Positions 21,351 through 34,533 of a DNA stretch of 64,000 nt are shown here, piece after piece (position 1 is the stretch's first letter; the number at the start of each line of letters is the position of its first letter). The notes below the pieces were generated by a model. It made no database searches and had not been told where the DNA came from. It was given only the letters and a program-made list of their open reading frames with translations. The DNA comes from Nocardioides hwasunensis (lineage in GTDB: Bacteria; Actinomycetota; Actinomycetes; Propionibacteriales; Nocardioidaceae). The translations under genes were made by a program, and so were the position numbers. The stretch lies in the NCBI RefSeq assembly GCF_014779665.1, contig NZ_JACXYY010000001.1, positions 124,001 to 188,000 on the forward strand, written 5' to 3'.

Positions 21351-22000
21351 GCCCGGCCGCCACGGCCGGGCCGGTCGGGCACGTCCGCCGCGAGGACGTC
21401 GAGCACCAGGTCGCCGGCGACCTCGTGCCAGCGGGCGGACCCGCTGAGCATGTAGTGGCCCAGGGCGCCCATGTCGCGGAGCTCGACACTGTCGGCGACC
21501 ACGCGAGCCCGCTCGACGTAGCGGGCGGTCTCGCGGAACGAGGTGATGCGGTCGCGCCGCCCGTGGGCCGCGCGGAGCGTCTTCCCGGCGATGGTGTCGA
21601 CGGGGTCGTCGGCCGACCACCACGGCGCCAGCCCGACGACGCCGCGCACCGACGGGTCGTCGGCCACGTGCACCGCGACCCGGGCGCCCATCGAGTGGCC
21701 GAGGAGCACGACCGGGACGTCGCCGTGGTCGGCGCGGACGCGGTCGAGGGCCCAGCGCGCGTCGTCGGAGCGGTCGGGCCCACCGTTCCAGCCGCGCTCG
21801 CGGTAGCGCAGCATCCACACGCCGGCACCCGCCTCCTGGATCCGTGGTGCGAGGGTGCGCTGCAGCCAGTGGGCACGACGCCACGACGCGCTGCGCCCGT
21901 CGACCGCCTGGCGCGAACGCGGCTTGCCGCCGTGCAGCACCAGCACCATCGCCTGCGTGCGGCCGGGTGCGTCGTACGTCGTCAGGTGCGGGTCGCTCAC
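21344..22000 (-). CDS. Alpha/beta hydrolase
   Basis: A 218-residue single-domain hydrolase. QAMVLVLHGG is the oxyanion strand and loop, LLGHSMGARVAVHVA carries the nucleophilic serine, HGRRDRITSF the acidic residue, and DMGALGHYML the histidine. There is no signal peptide, so it is cytoplasmic. GTG 22000 has the Shine-Dalgarno GAAGGAG four bases upstream; a longer open frame to 22132 has no such signal. It could be an esterase or lipase-like enzyme. It is followed by no other gene on its strand before the stop of the convergent serine hydrolase. Confidence 0.82.
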   Translation of the reverse strand: MSDPHLTTYDAPGRTQAMVLVLHGGKPRSRQAVDGRSASWRRAHWLQRTLAPRIQEAGAGVWMLRYRERGWNGGPDRSDDARWALDRVRADHGDVPVVLLGHSMGARVAVHVADDPSVRGVVGLAPWWSADDPVDTIAGKTLRAAHGRRDRITSFRETARYVERARVVADSVELRDMGALGHYMLSGSARWHEVAGDLVLDVLAADVPDRPGRGGRAG

Positions 22001-22046
22001 GACTCTCCTTCGGAGCAGGTGCGGCCTCGGATGGGCGGGAACGGGA

Positions 22047-22079
22047 GAGGGAGGACCTCCGTCGTGGAGATCCTCCCTC
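22047..22079 (-). terminator. Strong hairpin downstream of the DHA2 exporter
   Basis: Arms of 14 bases (GAGGGAGGACCTCC and GGAGATCCTCCCTC on the plus strand) pair with one mismatch around a GTCGT loop. It lies 22 bases beyond the stop of the exporter gene at 22101 and before the hydrolase start, so it probably ends the TetR-exporter transcript. Confidence 0.6.
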
Positions 22080-22100
22080 GCGCGCGTGCTCCGGGTGGGC

Positions 22101-26811
<4,711 letters not shown>

Positions 26812-26895
26812 GCCGCGACCGGCAACTTTTGCCGCTGCTGCCGGGTCACACCTCCACGATGCCGACTCGGGCACGCGTGAGCGAAAGGTCGTCAG

Positions 26896-28152
26896 ATGAC
26901 TCCCAGGACCCGCAGCCAGCTCCTCGCCGCTGCCACCCTCACCGTGATGGTCGCTCCCGCCGTGTGGTTCGGTGCGCCGGCGCAGGCCGCGCCGCAGACG
27001 TGCGGAGGTCTTCGGGCGACCATCGTCGGCAACGACAGGGCCAACAAGATCACCGGCACCCCGAAGCGTGACGTGATCGTCGCCCGGGGCGGCAACGACG
27101 TCATCCGCGGACTCGGCGGCAACGACGTGATCTGTGGCGGTGAGGGTGCCGACACGATCTACGGCGGCGACGGCGACGACCGGATCTTCGGCGAGGCCGA
27201 CCTGCTGCGCATCGACCCCTTCGGCCGGGTGGTCAAGAAGGGCGACACGATCACCGGCGGCGCCGGCGACGACGTCATCGACCTCGGCTACGACCCGCGC
27301 CCCGCGAGCGAGGACACAGCCGTCCGGGTCGACGGCATCTCCTACGCGAGTGCCCCGGCGCCGGTCGTCGTCGACCTCCGCGCGGCCGCCACCGTCCCGA
27401 TCGCGGCGGACGGCAACGACACCGTCACCGGGTTCGACGGGGGCATCCGGATCTACGGCTCGGCGCTGAACGACACGATCAAGGGCACCAACAAGGCCGA
27501 CGCGATCTATGCGCGCGGTGGCGACGACACCATCTTCGGTCGCGGTGGTGACGACACGATCGTGGCGGACACAGCCGGTGCGATCGGCAACGACCGGCTC
27601 TACGGCGACGCCGGCGACGACGTCCTGACGGGCTCGGCCGGATCCGACACGCTGGTGGGCGGCAGCGGGAGCGACACCCTGACCTCGACGTCGGAGCTGC
27701 ACCAGGTCATCCGCGGCGGCAGCGGCATCGACACGGTCGCCTTCCCGCTCCCCGTCGAGTCCGGGTTCGTCGCGAAGGGCCACGGGGGCCAGGACCGGCT
27801 GCGTCTCCTGCCCAGCTCCAACCCGGCGCTCAAGCCGACCGTGCGGATCGACCAGCTCGGCAGGACGAAGATCCGCAGCCTGCAGCCGTTCACCCTCGAG
27901 GGGAGGATCACCGGGTTCACCGACGTCCAGCTCCCGGCCCGCGCCCTGTCGATCTTCAAGGGCAGCAACGACTCCGAGATCATCACCGCGAGCCCCGACC
28001 ACCGCGTGAAGATCTACGGCCGCGGCGGTGCGGACGTGATGACCGGGTCGAGCCAGCCCGACCGCCTCGACGGCGGCAGCGGCTTCGACATCGCCCGCGG
28101 CCGCGGCGGCAACGACACCTGCAAGAACGCCGAGAAGCGGTCCAGCTGCTGA
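26896..28152 (+). CDS. Secreted RTX-repeat (calcium-binding) protein
   Basis: A 418-residue exported protein. A signal peptide covers residues ~1-32 (ending GAPAQAAPQ). Two groups of nonapeptide repeats of type GGxGxDxhx follow: residues ~55-100 (GGNDVIRGLGGNDVICGGEG) and ~200-265, with a last set near the C-terminus (GRGGADVMTGSSQPDRLDGG). Such repeats fold into a parallel beta-roll that binds calcium outside the cell. No catalytic domain is visible, and no type I secretion genes are nearby, so export is probably by Sec. Cysteine pairs near both ends may form disulfides. It stands alone between ligA and gatC. Confidence 0.85.
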   Translation: MTPRTRSQLLAAATLTVMVAPAVWFGAPAQAAPQTCGGLRATIVGNDRANKITGTPKRDVIVARGGNDVIRGLGGNDVICGGEGADTIYGGDGDDRIFGEADLLRIDPFGRVVKKGDTITGGAGDDVIDLGYDPRPASEDTAVRVDGISYASAPAPVVVDLRAAATVPIAADGNDTVTGFDGGIRIYGSALNDTIKGTNKADAIYARGGDDTIFGRGGDDTIVADTAGAIGNDRLYGDAGDDVLTGSAGSDTLVGGSGSDTLTSTSELHQVIRGGSGIDTVAFPLPVESGFVAKGHGGQDRLRLLPSSNPALKPTVRIDQLGRTKIRSLQPFTLEGRITGFTDVQLPARALSIFKGSNDSEIITASPDHRVKIYGRGGADVMTGSSQPDRLDGGSGFDIARGRGGNDTCKNAEKRSSC

Positions 28153-28192
28153 GCGCACCCGTCCCCGGCGCGGCGGACCGCGGTCGCTCTCC

Positions 28193-28204
28193 TAGGATCA
28201 AGCC
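28193..28204 (+). promoter_or_regulatory. Leaderless promoter of gatCAB
   Basis: TAGGAT at 28193-28198 stands 6 bases before the gatC ATG at 28205, without a Shine-Dalgarno sequence in between. Confidence 0.5.
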
Positions 28205-28504
28205 ATGCCTGAGATCTCCCGGGAGGAAGTGGCCCACCTCGCCACCCTCGCCCGCATCGACCTCTCCGACGCCGAGCTCGACCACCTGGCGCCGCAGCTG
28301 AGCGTCATCCTCGAGTCCGTCGCCTCCATCAACGGCGTCGCGGGGGACGACGTGCCGCCCACGTCGCACGCGATCCCGCTGACGAACGTGTTCCGCGAGG
28401 ACGTCGTGGTGCCGGGCCTGACCGCCGAGGAAGCGCTCTCGGGTGCCCCGGCCGTGGAGGAGCAGCGCTTCTCCGTCCCGCGCATCCTGGGTGAGGAGGC
28501 CTGA
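28205..28504 (+). CDS. gatC: Asp-tRNA(Asn)/Glu-tRNA(Gln) amidotransferase subunit C
   Basis: A 99-residue subunit that stabilises GatA and holds it to GatB. It begins [20 protein letters not shown] and contains [24 protein letters not shown], both typical. The stop TGA shares one base with the gatA ATG (TGATG). It heads the gatCAB operon. Confidence 0.97.
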   Translation: MPEISREEVAHLATLARIDLSDAELDHLAPQLSVILESVASINGVAGDDVPPTSHAIPLTNVFREDVVVPGLTAEEALSGAPAVEEQRFSVPRILGEEA

Positions 28505-30051
28505 TGAACGACGTCGTCCGCAGCACCGCTGCCGCTCTCGCCGACGAGCTGGCCGCCGGCAACGTCAGCTCGGTCGAGCTGACCGAGGCCCACCTCGACC
28601 GCATCGCTGCGGTCGACACTCGCCCCGATGGCCGGGGAGTCCACGCCTTCCTCCACGTCGACCGCGACGGCGCACTCGCCGAGGCCGCCGAGTCCGACGC
28701 CCGCCGGGCCCGCGGCGAGGCACGCGGGACGCTCGACGGCGTACCGATCGCGGTCAAGGACGTGCTGGCCACCCGCGGCCTGCCGACGACCTGCGGCTCG
28801 AAGATCCTCGAGGGCTGGATTTCTCCCTACGACGCCACCGTCGTGACCAGGCTCCGCGAGGCCGGACTGCCGATCCTCGGCAAGACCAACATGGACGAGT
28901 TCGCGATGGGCTCCTCCACCGAGCACTCCGCCTACGGCCCGACCCGCAACCCGTGGGACCTCGACCGCATCCCGGGCGGCTCGGGTGGCGGCTCGGCCGC
29001 CGCAGTGGCTGCCTTCGAGGCGCCGCTCGCCATCGGCACCGACACCGGTGGCTCGATCCGCCAGCCCGGTGCCGTCACCGGCACCGTCGGCGTGAAGCCG
29101 ACCTACGGCGGGGTCTCCCGCTACGGTCTCGTCGCGCTGGCCAACAGCCTCGACCAGGCCGGCCCGGTCACCCGTACCGTCCTCGACGCGGCGCTGCTCC
29201 ACGACGTCATCGGCGGCCACGACCCGCGCGACTCGACCTCGATCCAGCAGGAGTGGCCCTCGTTCACCGAGGCCGCTCGGGCCGGTTCGACCGGCGACAT
29301 GACGGGGGTGAAGGTCGGCGTCATCACCGAGCTCGCCGGCGAGGGCTGGCAGCCCGGCGTGATGGCTCGCTTCGACGAGTCGGTCGCGGCGCTGGTCAAG
29401 GCGGGCGCCGAGGTCGTCGAGGTGTCGTGCCCGTCCTTCGTGCACGCGCTCGCCGCCTACTACCTGATCCTGCCGGCCGAGGCGTCCAGCAACCTCGCGA
29501 AGTTCGACGCGATGCGCTACGGCCTGCGGGTCACGCCCGAGGGCAACCCCAGCGCGGAGGACGTCATGCGCGCCAGCCGCGACGCCGGCTTCGGTGACGA
29601 GGTCAAGCGTCGGATCATCCTCGGCACCTACGCCCTCTCCAGCGGCTACTACGACGCCTACTACGGCCAGGCGCAGAAGATCCGCACCCTGATCAGCCGC
29701 GACTTCGACGCGGCCTTCGGCCAGGTCGACGTCCTCGTCTCGCCCACGGCGCCGACCACGGCGTTCAAGCTGGGCGAGAAGCTCGACGACCCCATGGCGA
29801 TGTACCTCAACGACCTCGCCACCATCCCCGCCAACCTCGCCGGCGTCCCGGGCATCTCGGTGCCCAACGGCCTCGCCGACGAGGACGGCCTGCCCAGCGG
29901 CTTCCAGGTCCTCGCACCCGCGCTCGCCGACGACCGCGTCTACCGCGTCGGTGCCGCGCTGGAGGCGCTCCACGCCGCCGAGTGGGGTGGCCCGCTGCTC
30001 GACCGGGCGCCCGCCCTCGCCACTTCGACCACGAAGGAGTCGGCACGATGA
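28504..30051 (+). CDS. gatA: Asp-tRNA(Asn)/Glu-tRNA(Gln) amidotransferase subunit A
   Basis: A 515-residue glutaminase subunit that releases ammonia for transamidation of misacylated tRNA. The amidase signature is clear: K85 in [11 protein letters not shown], the cis-serine in [11 protein letters not shown] and the nucleophile S184 in [32 protein letters not shown] also matches GatA. The stop overlaps the gatB start by four bases, with GAAGGAG placed ahead of it. The organism therefore probably makes Gln-tRNA, and possibly Asn-tRNA, by the indirect route. Confidence 0.98.
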   Translation: MNDVVRSTAAALADELAAGNVSSVELTEAHLDRIAAVDTRPDGRGVHAFLHVDRDGALAEAAESDARRARGEARGTLDGVPIAVKDVLATRGLPTTCGSKILEGWISPYDATVVTRLREAGLPILGKTNMDEFAMGSSTEHSAYGPTRNPWDLDRIPGGSGGGSAAAVAAFEAPLAIGTDTGGSIRQPGAVTGTVGVKPTYGGVSRYGLVALANSLDQAGPVTRTVLDAALLHDVIGGHDPRDSTSIQQEWPSFTEAARAGSTGDMTGVKVGVITELAGEGWQPGVMARFDESVAALVKAGAEVVEVSCPSFVHALAAYYLILPAEASSNLAKFDAMRYGLRVTPEGNPSAEDVMRASRDAGFGDEVKRRIILGTYALSSGYYDAYYGQAQKIRTLISRDFDAAFGQVDVLVSPTAPTTAFKLGEKLDDPMAMYLNDLATIPANLAGVPGISVPNGLADEDGLPSGFQVLAPALADDRVYRVGAALEALHAAEWGGPLLDRAPALATSTTKESAR

Positions 30052-31568
30052 CCTCCACCACCGCCACGAACCTGGTCCCCTTCGACGACGTCCTCGCGAC
30101 CTACGACCCCGCCCTCGGCCTCGAGGTGCACGTCGAGCTCAACACGGCGTCCAAGATGTTCTGCGGCTGCCCGGCCACCTTCGGCGGCGAGCCGAACGCG
30201 GGCACCTGCCCGACGTGCCTGGGGCTTCCCGGCGCCATGCCGGTCGTCAACGGCAAGGCCGTCGAGTCCGCGATCCGCATCGGGCTCGCCCTCAACTGCG
30301 ACATCGCCGAGTGGTGCCGCTTCGCCCGGAAGAACTACTTCTACCCGGACATGCCAAAGAACTTCCAGACCTCTCAGTACGACGAGCCGATCTGCTTCGA
30401 CGGCTGGATGGACGTCGACCTCCAGAACGACGCGGGCGAGACCGAGACCTACCGCGTCGAGATCGAGCGCGCGCACATGGAGGAGGACACCGGGAAGTCG
30501 CTGCACGTCGGCGGCTCCACCGGCCGCATCCACGGCGCCGACTACTCGCTGGTCGACTACAACCGCGCCGGCATCCCGCTCATCGAGATCGTCACCCGCC
30601 CGATCCTGGGCGCGGGGGAGAGGGCACCCGAGGTCGCCCGGGCCTACGTCGCCCAGCTGCGCGAGCTGATCGTGGCACTCGGTGTCTCTGAGGCCCGGAT
30701 GGACCAGGGCAACCTTCGCGCCGACGTGAACCTCTCGCTCTCGCCCAAGGGGAGCGGCGTGCTCGGCACCCGCACCGAGACCAAGAACGTCAACTCGTTC
30801 CGCTCGGTCGAGCGAGCCGTGCGCTACGAGATGCAGCGCCACGCGGCGATCCTCGACGGCGGCGGCTCGATCCTCCAGGAGACCCGCCACTGGCACGAGG
30901 ACACCGGCATCACGACCAGTGGTCGGGAGAAGTCCGACGCCGAGGACTACCGCTACTTCCCCGAGCCGGACCTGGTGCCCGTCGCGCCGAGCCGCGAGTG
31001 GGTCGAGGAGCTGCGCGGCACGCTGCCGGAGAACCCGACGGTGCGCCGCGCCCGGCTGCAGGCCGAGTGGGGCTTCACCGACATGGAGATGCGCGACACG
31101 GTCGGTGCCGGCGCGCTCGGGTTGGTCATCGAGACCGTGGCCGAGGGGGCCGCTCCGCAGGCGGCCCGCAAGTGGTGGCTCGGCGAGCTGGCGCGACGCA
31201 GCAACGAGGACGGCGTCGACCTCGTCGACCTGCCGATCACGCCTGCCGACGTGGCCCGCATCCAGGCCCTGGTCGACGACAAGACCGTCAACGACAAGCT
31301 CGCCCGGCAGGTCTTCGAGGGGGTGCTCGCCGGCGAGGGCTCGCCCGACGAGGTCGTCGCCAGCCGTGGCCTCGCCGTGGTCTCCGACGACGGCGCCCTC
31401 GGTGCGGCGATCGACGACGCCATCGCCGCCAACCCCGACGTCGCCGACAAGATCCGCGACGGCAAGGTGGCGGCCGCCGGTGCCCTCATCGGTGCGGTGA
31501 TGAAGCAGATGCGCGGCCAGGCAGACGCCGGTCGGGTGCGTGAGCTGATCCTCGAGAAGCTGGGCTGA
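30048..31568 (+). CDS. gatB: Asp-tRNA(Asn)/Glu-tRNA(Gln) amidotransferase subunit B
   Basis: A 506-residue subunit that binds the misacylated tRNA and activates it with [22 protein letters not shown] with the following PTCLGLPG gives the zinc-binding cysteines. [18 protein letters not shown] and [17 protein letters not shown] are core motifs. The C-terminal YqeY-like tail begins near residue 355 and ends at the usual [15 protein letters not shown] 30048 is chosen from the ATGA overlap with gatA and its Shine-Dalgarno sequence; the open frame starting at 29982 lies within gatA. Confidence 0.98.
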   Translation: MTSTTATNLVPFDDVLATYDPALGLEVHVELNTASKMFCGCPATFGGEPNAGTCPTCLGLPGAMPVVNGKAVESAIRIGLALNCDIAEWCRFARKNYFYPDMPKNFQTSQYDEPICFDGWMDVDLQNDAGETETYRVEIERAHMEEDTGKSLHVGGSTGRIHGADYSLVDYNRAGIPLIEIVTRPILGAGERAPEVARAYVAQLRELIVALGVSEARMDQGNLRADVNLSLSPKGSGVLGTRTETKNVNSFRSVERAVRYEMQRHAAILDGGGSILQETRHWHEDTGITTSGREKSDAEDYRYFPEPDLVPVAPSREWVEELRGTLPENPTVRRARLQAEWGFTDMEMRDTVGAGALGLVIETVAEGAAPQAARKWWLGELARRSNEDGVDLVDLPITPADVARIQALVDDKTVNDKLARQVFEGVLAGEGSPDEVVASRGLAVVSDDGALGAAIDDAIAANPDVADKIRDGKVAAAGALIGAVMKQMRGQADAGRVRELILEKLG

Positions 31569-31591
31569 CCCTGGGGCGCTGACCGGTTCGG

Positions 31592-31606
31592 CTGCCGACC
31601 CGGCAG
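31592..31606 (+). terminator. Small hairpin after gatB
   Basis: CTGCCG-ACC-CGGCAG is a perfect 6-base-pair stem 23 bases after the gatB stop. There is no T run, so termination is possible but weakly supported. Confidence 0.3.
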
Positions 31607-31644
31607 GAGGGCTCGGCACCGACTTTCGGATGATCTGGCTCGAT

Positions 31645-31672
31645 TTGAGTGGTCCAGACAACTTGTTAGGGT
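31645..31672 (+). promoter_or_regulatory. Promoter of the secreted alpha-toroid protein
   Basis: TTGAGT (31645-31650) and TAGGGT (31667-31672) are 16 bases apart. Transcription would start near 31679, about 95 bases before the ATG. The stretch is distinctly AT-richer than its surroundings. This promoter lies outside the downstream riboswitch. Confidence 0.6.
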
Positions 31673-31773
31673 CATCGCGAGTCACACCGGTCACATCACC
31701 CACTCAACGCTCGCGCCCTTCGGGAGGGCACCGCACGGTTCGTCGTCGTGTGCCCGCGAGCCGGAAGGAAGTC

Positions 31774-33165
31774 ATGAACCACCGCAATCGTCCCATCCGC
31801 ATGACCGCGGTAGCCCTCTCCGCAGGTGCTCTCTCCGCGGGTCTGCTGGTTGCCCCCTCGGCCACCGCGGCGCCCTCGCCCGCGATGGCCGGCACCGACA
31901 GCACCCCCTCGACCGTCGCCGCCGAGTGGCTGGCCGGTGAGCTGACCAACGGCGTCATCATCACCAAGAACGGGCCCGACATCGGCCTCACGCTCGACGC
32001 GGGCATGGCGCTGTCGACCGTTCCGCGCCAGGGCGTGCACATCACCGCGATCTCCAACGCCCTCGAGACGCGCCTCGCCGACTACGTCGGTGACGGCACG
32101 AAGGAGTCGTACGCCGGTGCCCTGGCGAAGGCGGCGACCTTCGTGCGCGTGGCTGCCAAGAACCCGACCAGCTTCGGCGGCCGCAACCTGGTCACCGAGC
32201 TCGAGCAGCGCACCGCCGACGTGCCGGCCGACCCTGCGGCGAAGCCGCAGGAGGCGGCCTACGCCGGTCGCATCTTCGACCAGTCGGAGTCGGGCAACTT
32301 CGCCAACGTCGTGGGCCAGTCCTACGCCGTGCGTGCCCTGACGCTCGCGAAGTCCACCGAGGCCGCGGCTGCCCGCGACTTCCTGCTCAAGCAGCAGTGC
32401 TCCTCGGGTGCCTTCCGCCTCAACTTCGCCAAGGCCGACGTGCCGAACCAGTCGTGCACCGACGGCGTGGCCGGCAGCGAGGCCGACCCCGACGCCACCG
32501 CGCTGGCGATGATCAACCTCGTCGAGTCCGGTGACACCAGCCAGGCCGTCAAGGACGCGCTCGCGAAGGCCAACACATGGCTGGCGGCTCGTCAGCGTGG
32601 CAGCGGTGCCGTCCGCAGCGCTGGCACCGACGCCCAGATCAACACCAACACGACCTCTCTGGCGGCCTACGCGTTCGGTCTGCTGAAGAACCGCGGCCCG
32701 GCCATGAAGGCGGCCCTGTGGGTGCGCAAGAACCAGCCCGTCTACAAGTACAAGTGCCGCACGGCGCTGACCAAGGACACGGGCGCCGTTGCCTACCGCA
32801 AGGACCGGATCAACGCCTCGACGACCACCGGCCTCACCGCCGACACCCGTGACGAGTGGCGTCGTGCGACCGCCCAGGCCGTGCTCGGCCTGCAGTTCGC
32901 CCCGGCCAGCAACGACGTGTTCCGCATCCAGTCGGTGCGCAAGGAGGCCCGCGCGGGCGACCGTCCGCAGTTCCGCGTGTTCGGCATCGCCCCCGGTGAG
33001 AGCGCCTGCATGCAGGTCAAGGGTGACTTCAAGGCGATCAAGGGCAAGACCTCGGGCGGCGCGATCGTCCGCAAGCTCAAGCTCCCGGTCGGCAACCAGC
33101 GCCGCGTGGCCCTGGTGAAGACCTCGAGCGACGAGGCTCGTACGTCGATCCGCGTGCGCAACTGA
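31774..33165 (+). CDS. Secreted alpha/alpha-toroid protein, candidate corrinoid-binding partner
   Basis: A 463-residue exported protein. A signal peptide spans residues 1-32 (basic start, hydrophobic core, PSATAAPS). Helix-pair repeats then run to about residue 375: AAEWLAGELTNGV, ALAKAATFVRVAAK, SYAVRALTLAKS, DATALAMINLVESG, NTTSLAAYAFGLLKN, with an Ala-rich spacing like prenyltransferase/squalene-cyclase toroids. Cysteines near residues 209, 229 and 325 could form disulfides. The last ~85 residues are beta-rich. The toroid is the fold of the alpha domain of animal intrinsic factor and transcobalamin, and the gene lies next to a cobalamin riboswitch operon. A B12-related role is inferred from this context only; the fold is not proven. 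The start has GGAAGGAA upstream. Confidence 0.65.
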   Translation: MNHRNRPIRMTAVALSAGALSAGLLVAPSATAAPSPAMAGTDSTPSTVAAEWLAGELTNGVIITKNGPDIGLTLDAGMALSTVPRQGVHITAISNALETRLADYVGDGTKESYAGALAKAATFVRVAAKNPTSFGGRNLVTELEQRTADVPADPAAKPQEAAYAGRIFDQSESGNFANVVGQSYAVRALTLAKSTEAAAARDFLLKQQCSSGAFRLNFAKADVPNQSCTDGVAGSEADPDATALAMINLVESGDTSQAVKDALAKANTWLAARQRGSGAVRSAGTDAQINTNTTSLAAYAFGLLKNRGPAMKAALWVRKNQPVYKYKCRTALTKDTGAVAYRKDRINASTTTGLTADTRDEWRRATAQAVLGLQFAPASNDVFRIQSVRKEARAGDRPQFRVFGIAPGESACMQVKGDFKAIKGKTSGGAIVRKLKLPVGNQRRVALVKTSSDEARTSIRVRN

Positions 33166-33199
33166 TCCACCCGTCCCGCCACGGCACGTGGTGAGACTC

Positions 33200-33234
33200 C
33201 TTCGGCCCGGCGTCCTCGCGACGCCGGGCCGAAG
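33200..33234 (+). terminator. Perfect 15-base-pair hairpin after the toroid gene
   Basis: CTTCGGCCCGGCGTC (33200-33214), a CTCGC loop and its exact inverse (33220-33234) give a very stable stem 35 bases after the stop. It separates this gene from the riboswitch-controlled operon. There is no T tract, as is common in GC-rich actinobacteria. Confidence 0.7.
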
Positions 33235-33256
33235 TGCGTCTGCGGGCCACCGGGGT

Positions 33257-33400
33257 TACCCTTCCTAGGCCGTGCCCGCCCGGGCCGGCACCGCACACGC
33301 CCGAGCTGGGGAAAGCCGGTCCGAATCCGGCGCTGACCCGCAACCGTGGGCACGGGGAGCACCCGTGCGAGCCGGAACACCCGCCTCGACGCGTCCTGAA
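33257..33400 (+). promoter_or_regulatory. Cobalamin riboswitch with its promoter
   Basis: TACCCT at 33257-33262 is a good -10 element, placing the transcript start near 33269. The RNA shows the conserved cobalamin-riboswitch core: GGGGAAAGCCGGT-CCGAATCCGGC at 33309-33331, then GCTGACCCGCAACCGT, and the B12 box GAGCCGGAACACCCGCC at 33369-33385. All parts are in the right order and spacing. It precedes the gene at 33473 by about 75 bases, so it probably lowers expression of the whole operon when adenosylcobalamin is plentiful. The GC-rich stretch after it could hide the Shine-Dalgarno sequence or terminate; I could not decide which. Confidence 0.92.
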
Positions 33401-33472
33401 CACCATCGCTGTCGCGGAACGCAGCGGGGAGCGGCCACCGCCTTCCTCGCTGTCGCAGTGAGGGAGGTACCC

Positions 33473-34528
33473 ATGGACCGCATCCTCGCCAGGACTCTGG
33501 CGAGCATCGTGCTCGTGCTCGGGTCGGTCCTGCTCGCACCCTCGTCGATGACGCCGACGGCCTCGGCAGCCACCTGCGCCTCCGGCGGGGGCGTGAGCGT
33601 CGTCGTCGACTTCCGAGAGCTCGGTGCCAGCGCCGTGACCGCCTGCCTGGAGAACGGCGGGGGCCAGAGCGCGGCGGCGATCTTCGCGTCCGTCGGCGTC
33701 ACGATCGACTACGCCCAGCGACAGCCGGGCTTCGTCTGCCGCGTCGGCGGAGCACCTGCAGACGCTCCGTGCGTGAACACCTCTCCGCCAGACGCGTACT
33801 GGGGTCTCTGGTGGTCCGACGGCACGCGCGGCTCGTGGACGTACGCCTCCGCCGGCGTCGGCGGCCTCGTCGTTCCGGCGGGTGGGTCTGTGGGCTGGTC
33901 CTGGCAGCAGGGCCGCACTCCGAGCACGGTCGTCCCGCCGGCTGTCGCGCCGCCGGTCGCTGCTCCCAGTCCGGCCTCCAGCCCCACCGCCTCGCCCTCC
34001 GCCAGCCCGACCAGTGGCACGGGGAATGGTCCAGCCGGCGGCGGGAAGGGCGGCAAGGACGGCGGGAAGGGTGGCAAGGACGGCGGCAAGAAGGGCGGTC
34101 GTCCGAGTCCCAGCCCGAGCCCCACGCCCAGCGCCAGTCCCAGCTCGAGCCCCACCGCGTCGGCGACCCCGTCCGGTTCGGCCTCCAGCGACCCGTCCGT
34201 GGCGCCACTGGAGGTTGAGTCTCCGGGAGACTCAACCGACAGTGGCGGCTCCGGAGGGGGTGCCGGCGGCGATCGCAAGGGTGAGTCTCCTGGAGACTCG
34301 ACTCCCGGTGCGGCCCCGAGTGACGGTCCGGGCGAGGGCGCGGAGCCGTCCGCATCGACGTCTGAGTCTCCGACAGACTCAACGCCCGCGCCGTCCTCCG
34401 AGGCGGCTCAGCCGTCCGCCGACCCGCCCGGTCGCGTGCCCGCACCGCTCGCCTGGGCCGTGTTCGTGCTGCTCGCCGGCGCGATCCTGGTCAGCGCGCT
34501 GGTGGCCCGTCGACGGCGGGGAGCCTGA
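33473..34528 (+). CDS. Membrane-anchored protein with DUF4430/transcobalamin-beta-like domain
   Basis: A 351-residue surface protein. Residues 1-33 are a signal peptide. Residues ~34-140 form a small beta domain with VSVVVDFRELG, AAIFASVGVTIDYAQ, PGFVCRVGG, AYWGLWWSDGT, WTYASAGVGGLVV and AGGSVGWSW. The order of an A-x-IF helix, a YW strand, an SxGxG turn and a final W strand recalls DUF4430, the beta domain of animal B12 carriers. A Pro/Ser/Gly/Lys linker (~140-315) leads to one membrane span and a basic tail (ARRRRGA), so the domain is displayed outside. It is the first gene after the cobalamin riboswitch and precedes an ECF transporter, so it probably presents a corrinoid to it. The linker contains three TGAGTC-type palindromes. 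GAGGGAGG precedes the ATG. Confidence 0.75.
   Translation: MDRILARTLASIVLVLGSVLLAPSSMTPTASAATCASGGGVSVVVDFRELGASAVTACLENGGGQSAAAIFASVGVTIDYAQRQPGFVCRVGGAPADAPCVNTSPPDAYWGLWWSDGTRGSWTYASAGVGGLVVPAGGSVGWSWQQGRTPSTVVPPAVAPPVAAPSPASSPTASPSASPTSGTGNGPAGGGKGGKDGGKGGKDGGKKGGRPSPSPSPTPSASPSSSPTASATPSGSASSDPSVAPLEVESPGDSTDSGGSGGGAGGDRKGESPGDSTPGAAPSDGPGEGAEPSASTSESPTDSTPAPSSEAAQPSADPPGRVPAPLAWAVFVLLAGAILVSALVARRRRGA
34204..34246. repeat. TGAGTC palindromic repeat, copy 1, inside a CDS
   Basis: A dyad of GTTGAGTCTCC (34214-34224), one G, and its exact inverse (34226-34236). Outer arms GCCACTG (34204-34210) and CAGTGGC (34240-34246) also pair, with a 3-base mismatch between. It is read in frame as VESPGDST in the linker of the DUF4430-like protein. 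Confidence 0.75.
34283..34299. repeat. TGAGTC palindromic repeat, copy 2, inside a CDS
   Basis: GAGTCTCC, a T, and GGAGACTC form a perfect 17-base dyad. It is read in frame as GESPGDST, the same frame as copy 1, 46 bases further on. Confidence 0.7.
34363..34381. repeat. TGAGTC palindromic repeat, copy 3, inside a CDS
   Basis: TGAGTCT and AGACTCA flank a 5-base centre. It is read in frame as SESPTDST. It uses the serine codons TCT and TCA, which are otherwise rare here. Confidence 0.7.
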
Positions 34529-34533
34529 CCCGC

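Noticed and set aside
34204..34381. CRISPR-like array
   Set aside because: The repeats are 17-23 bases, self-complementary, translated in frame and unevenly spaced; there are no cas genes.
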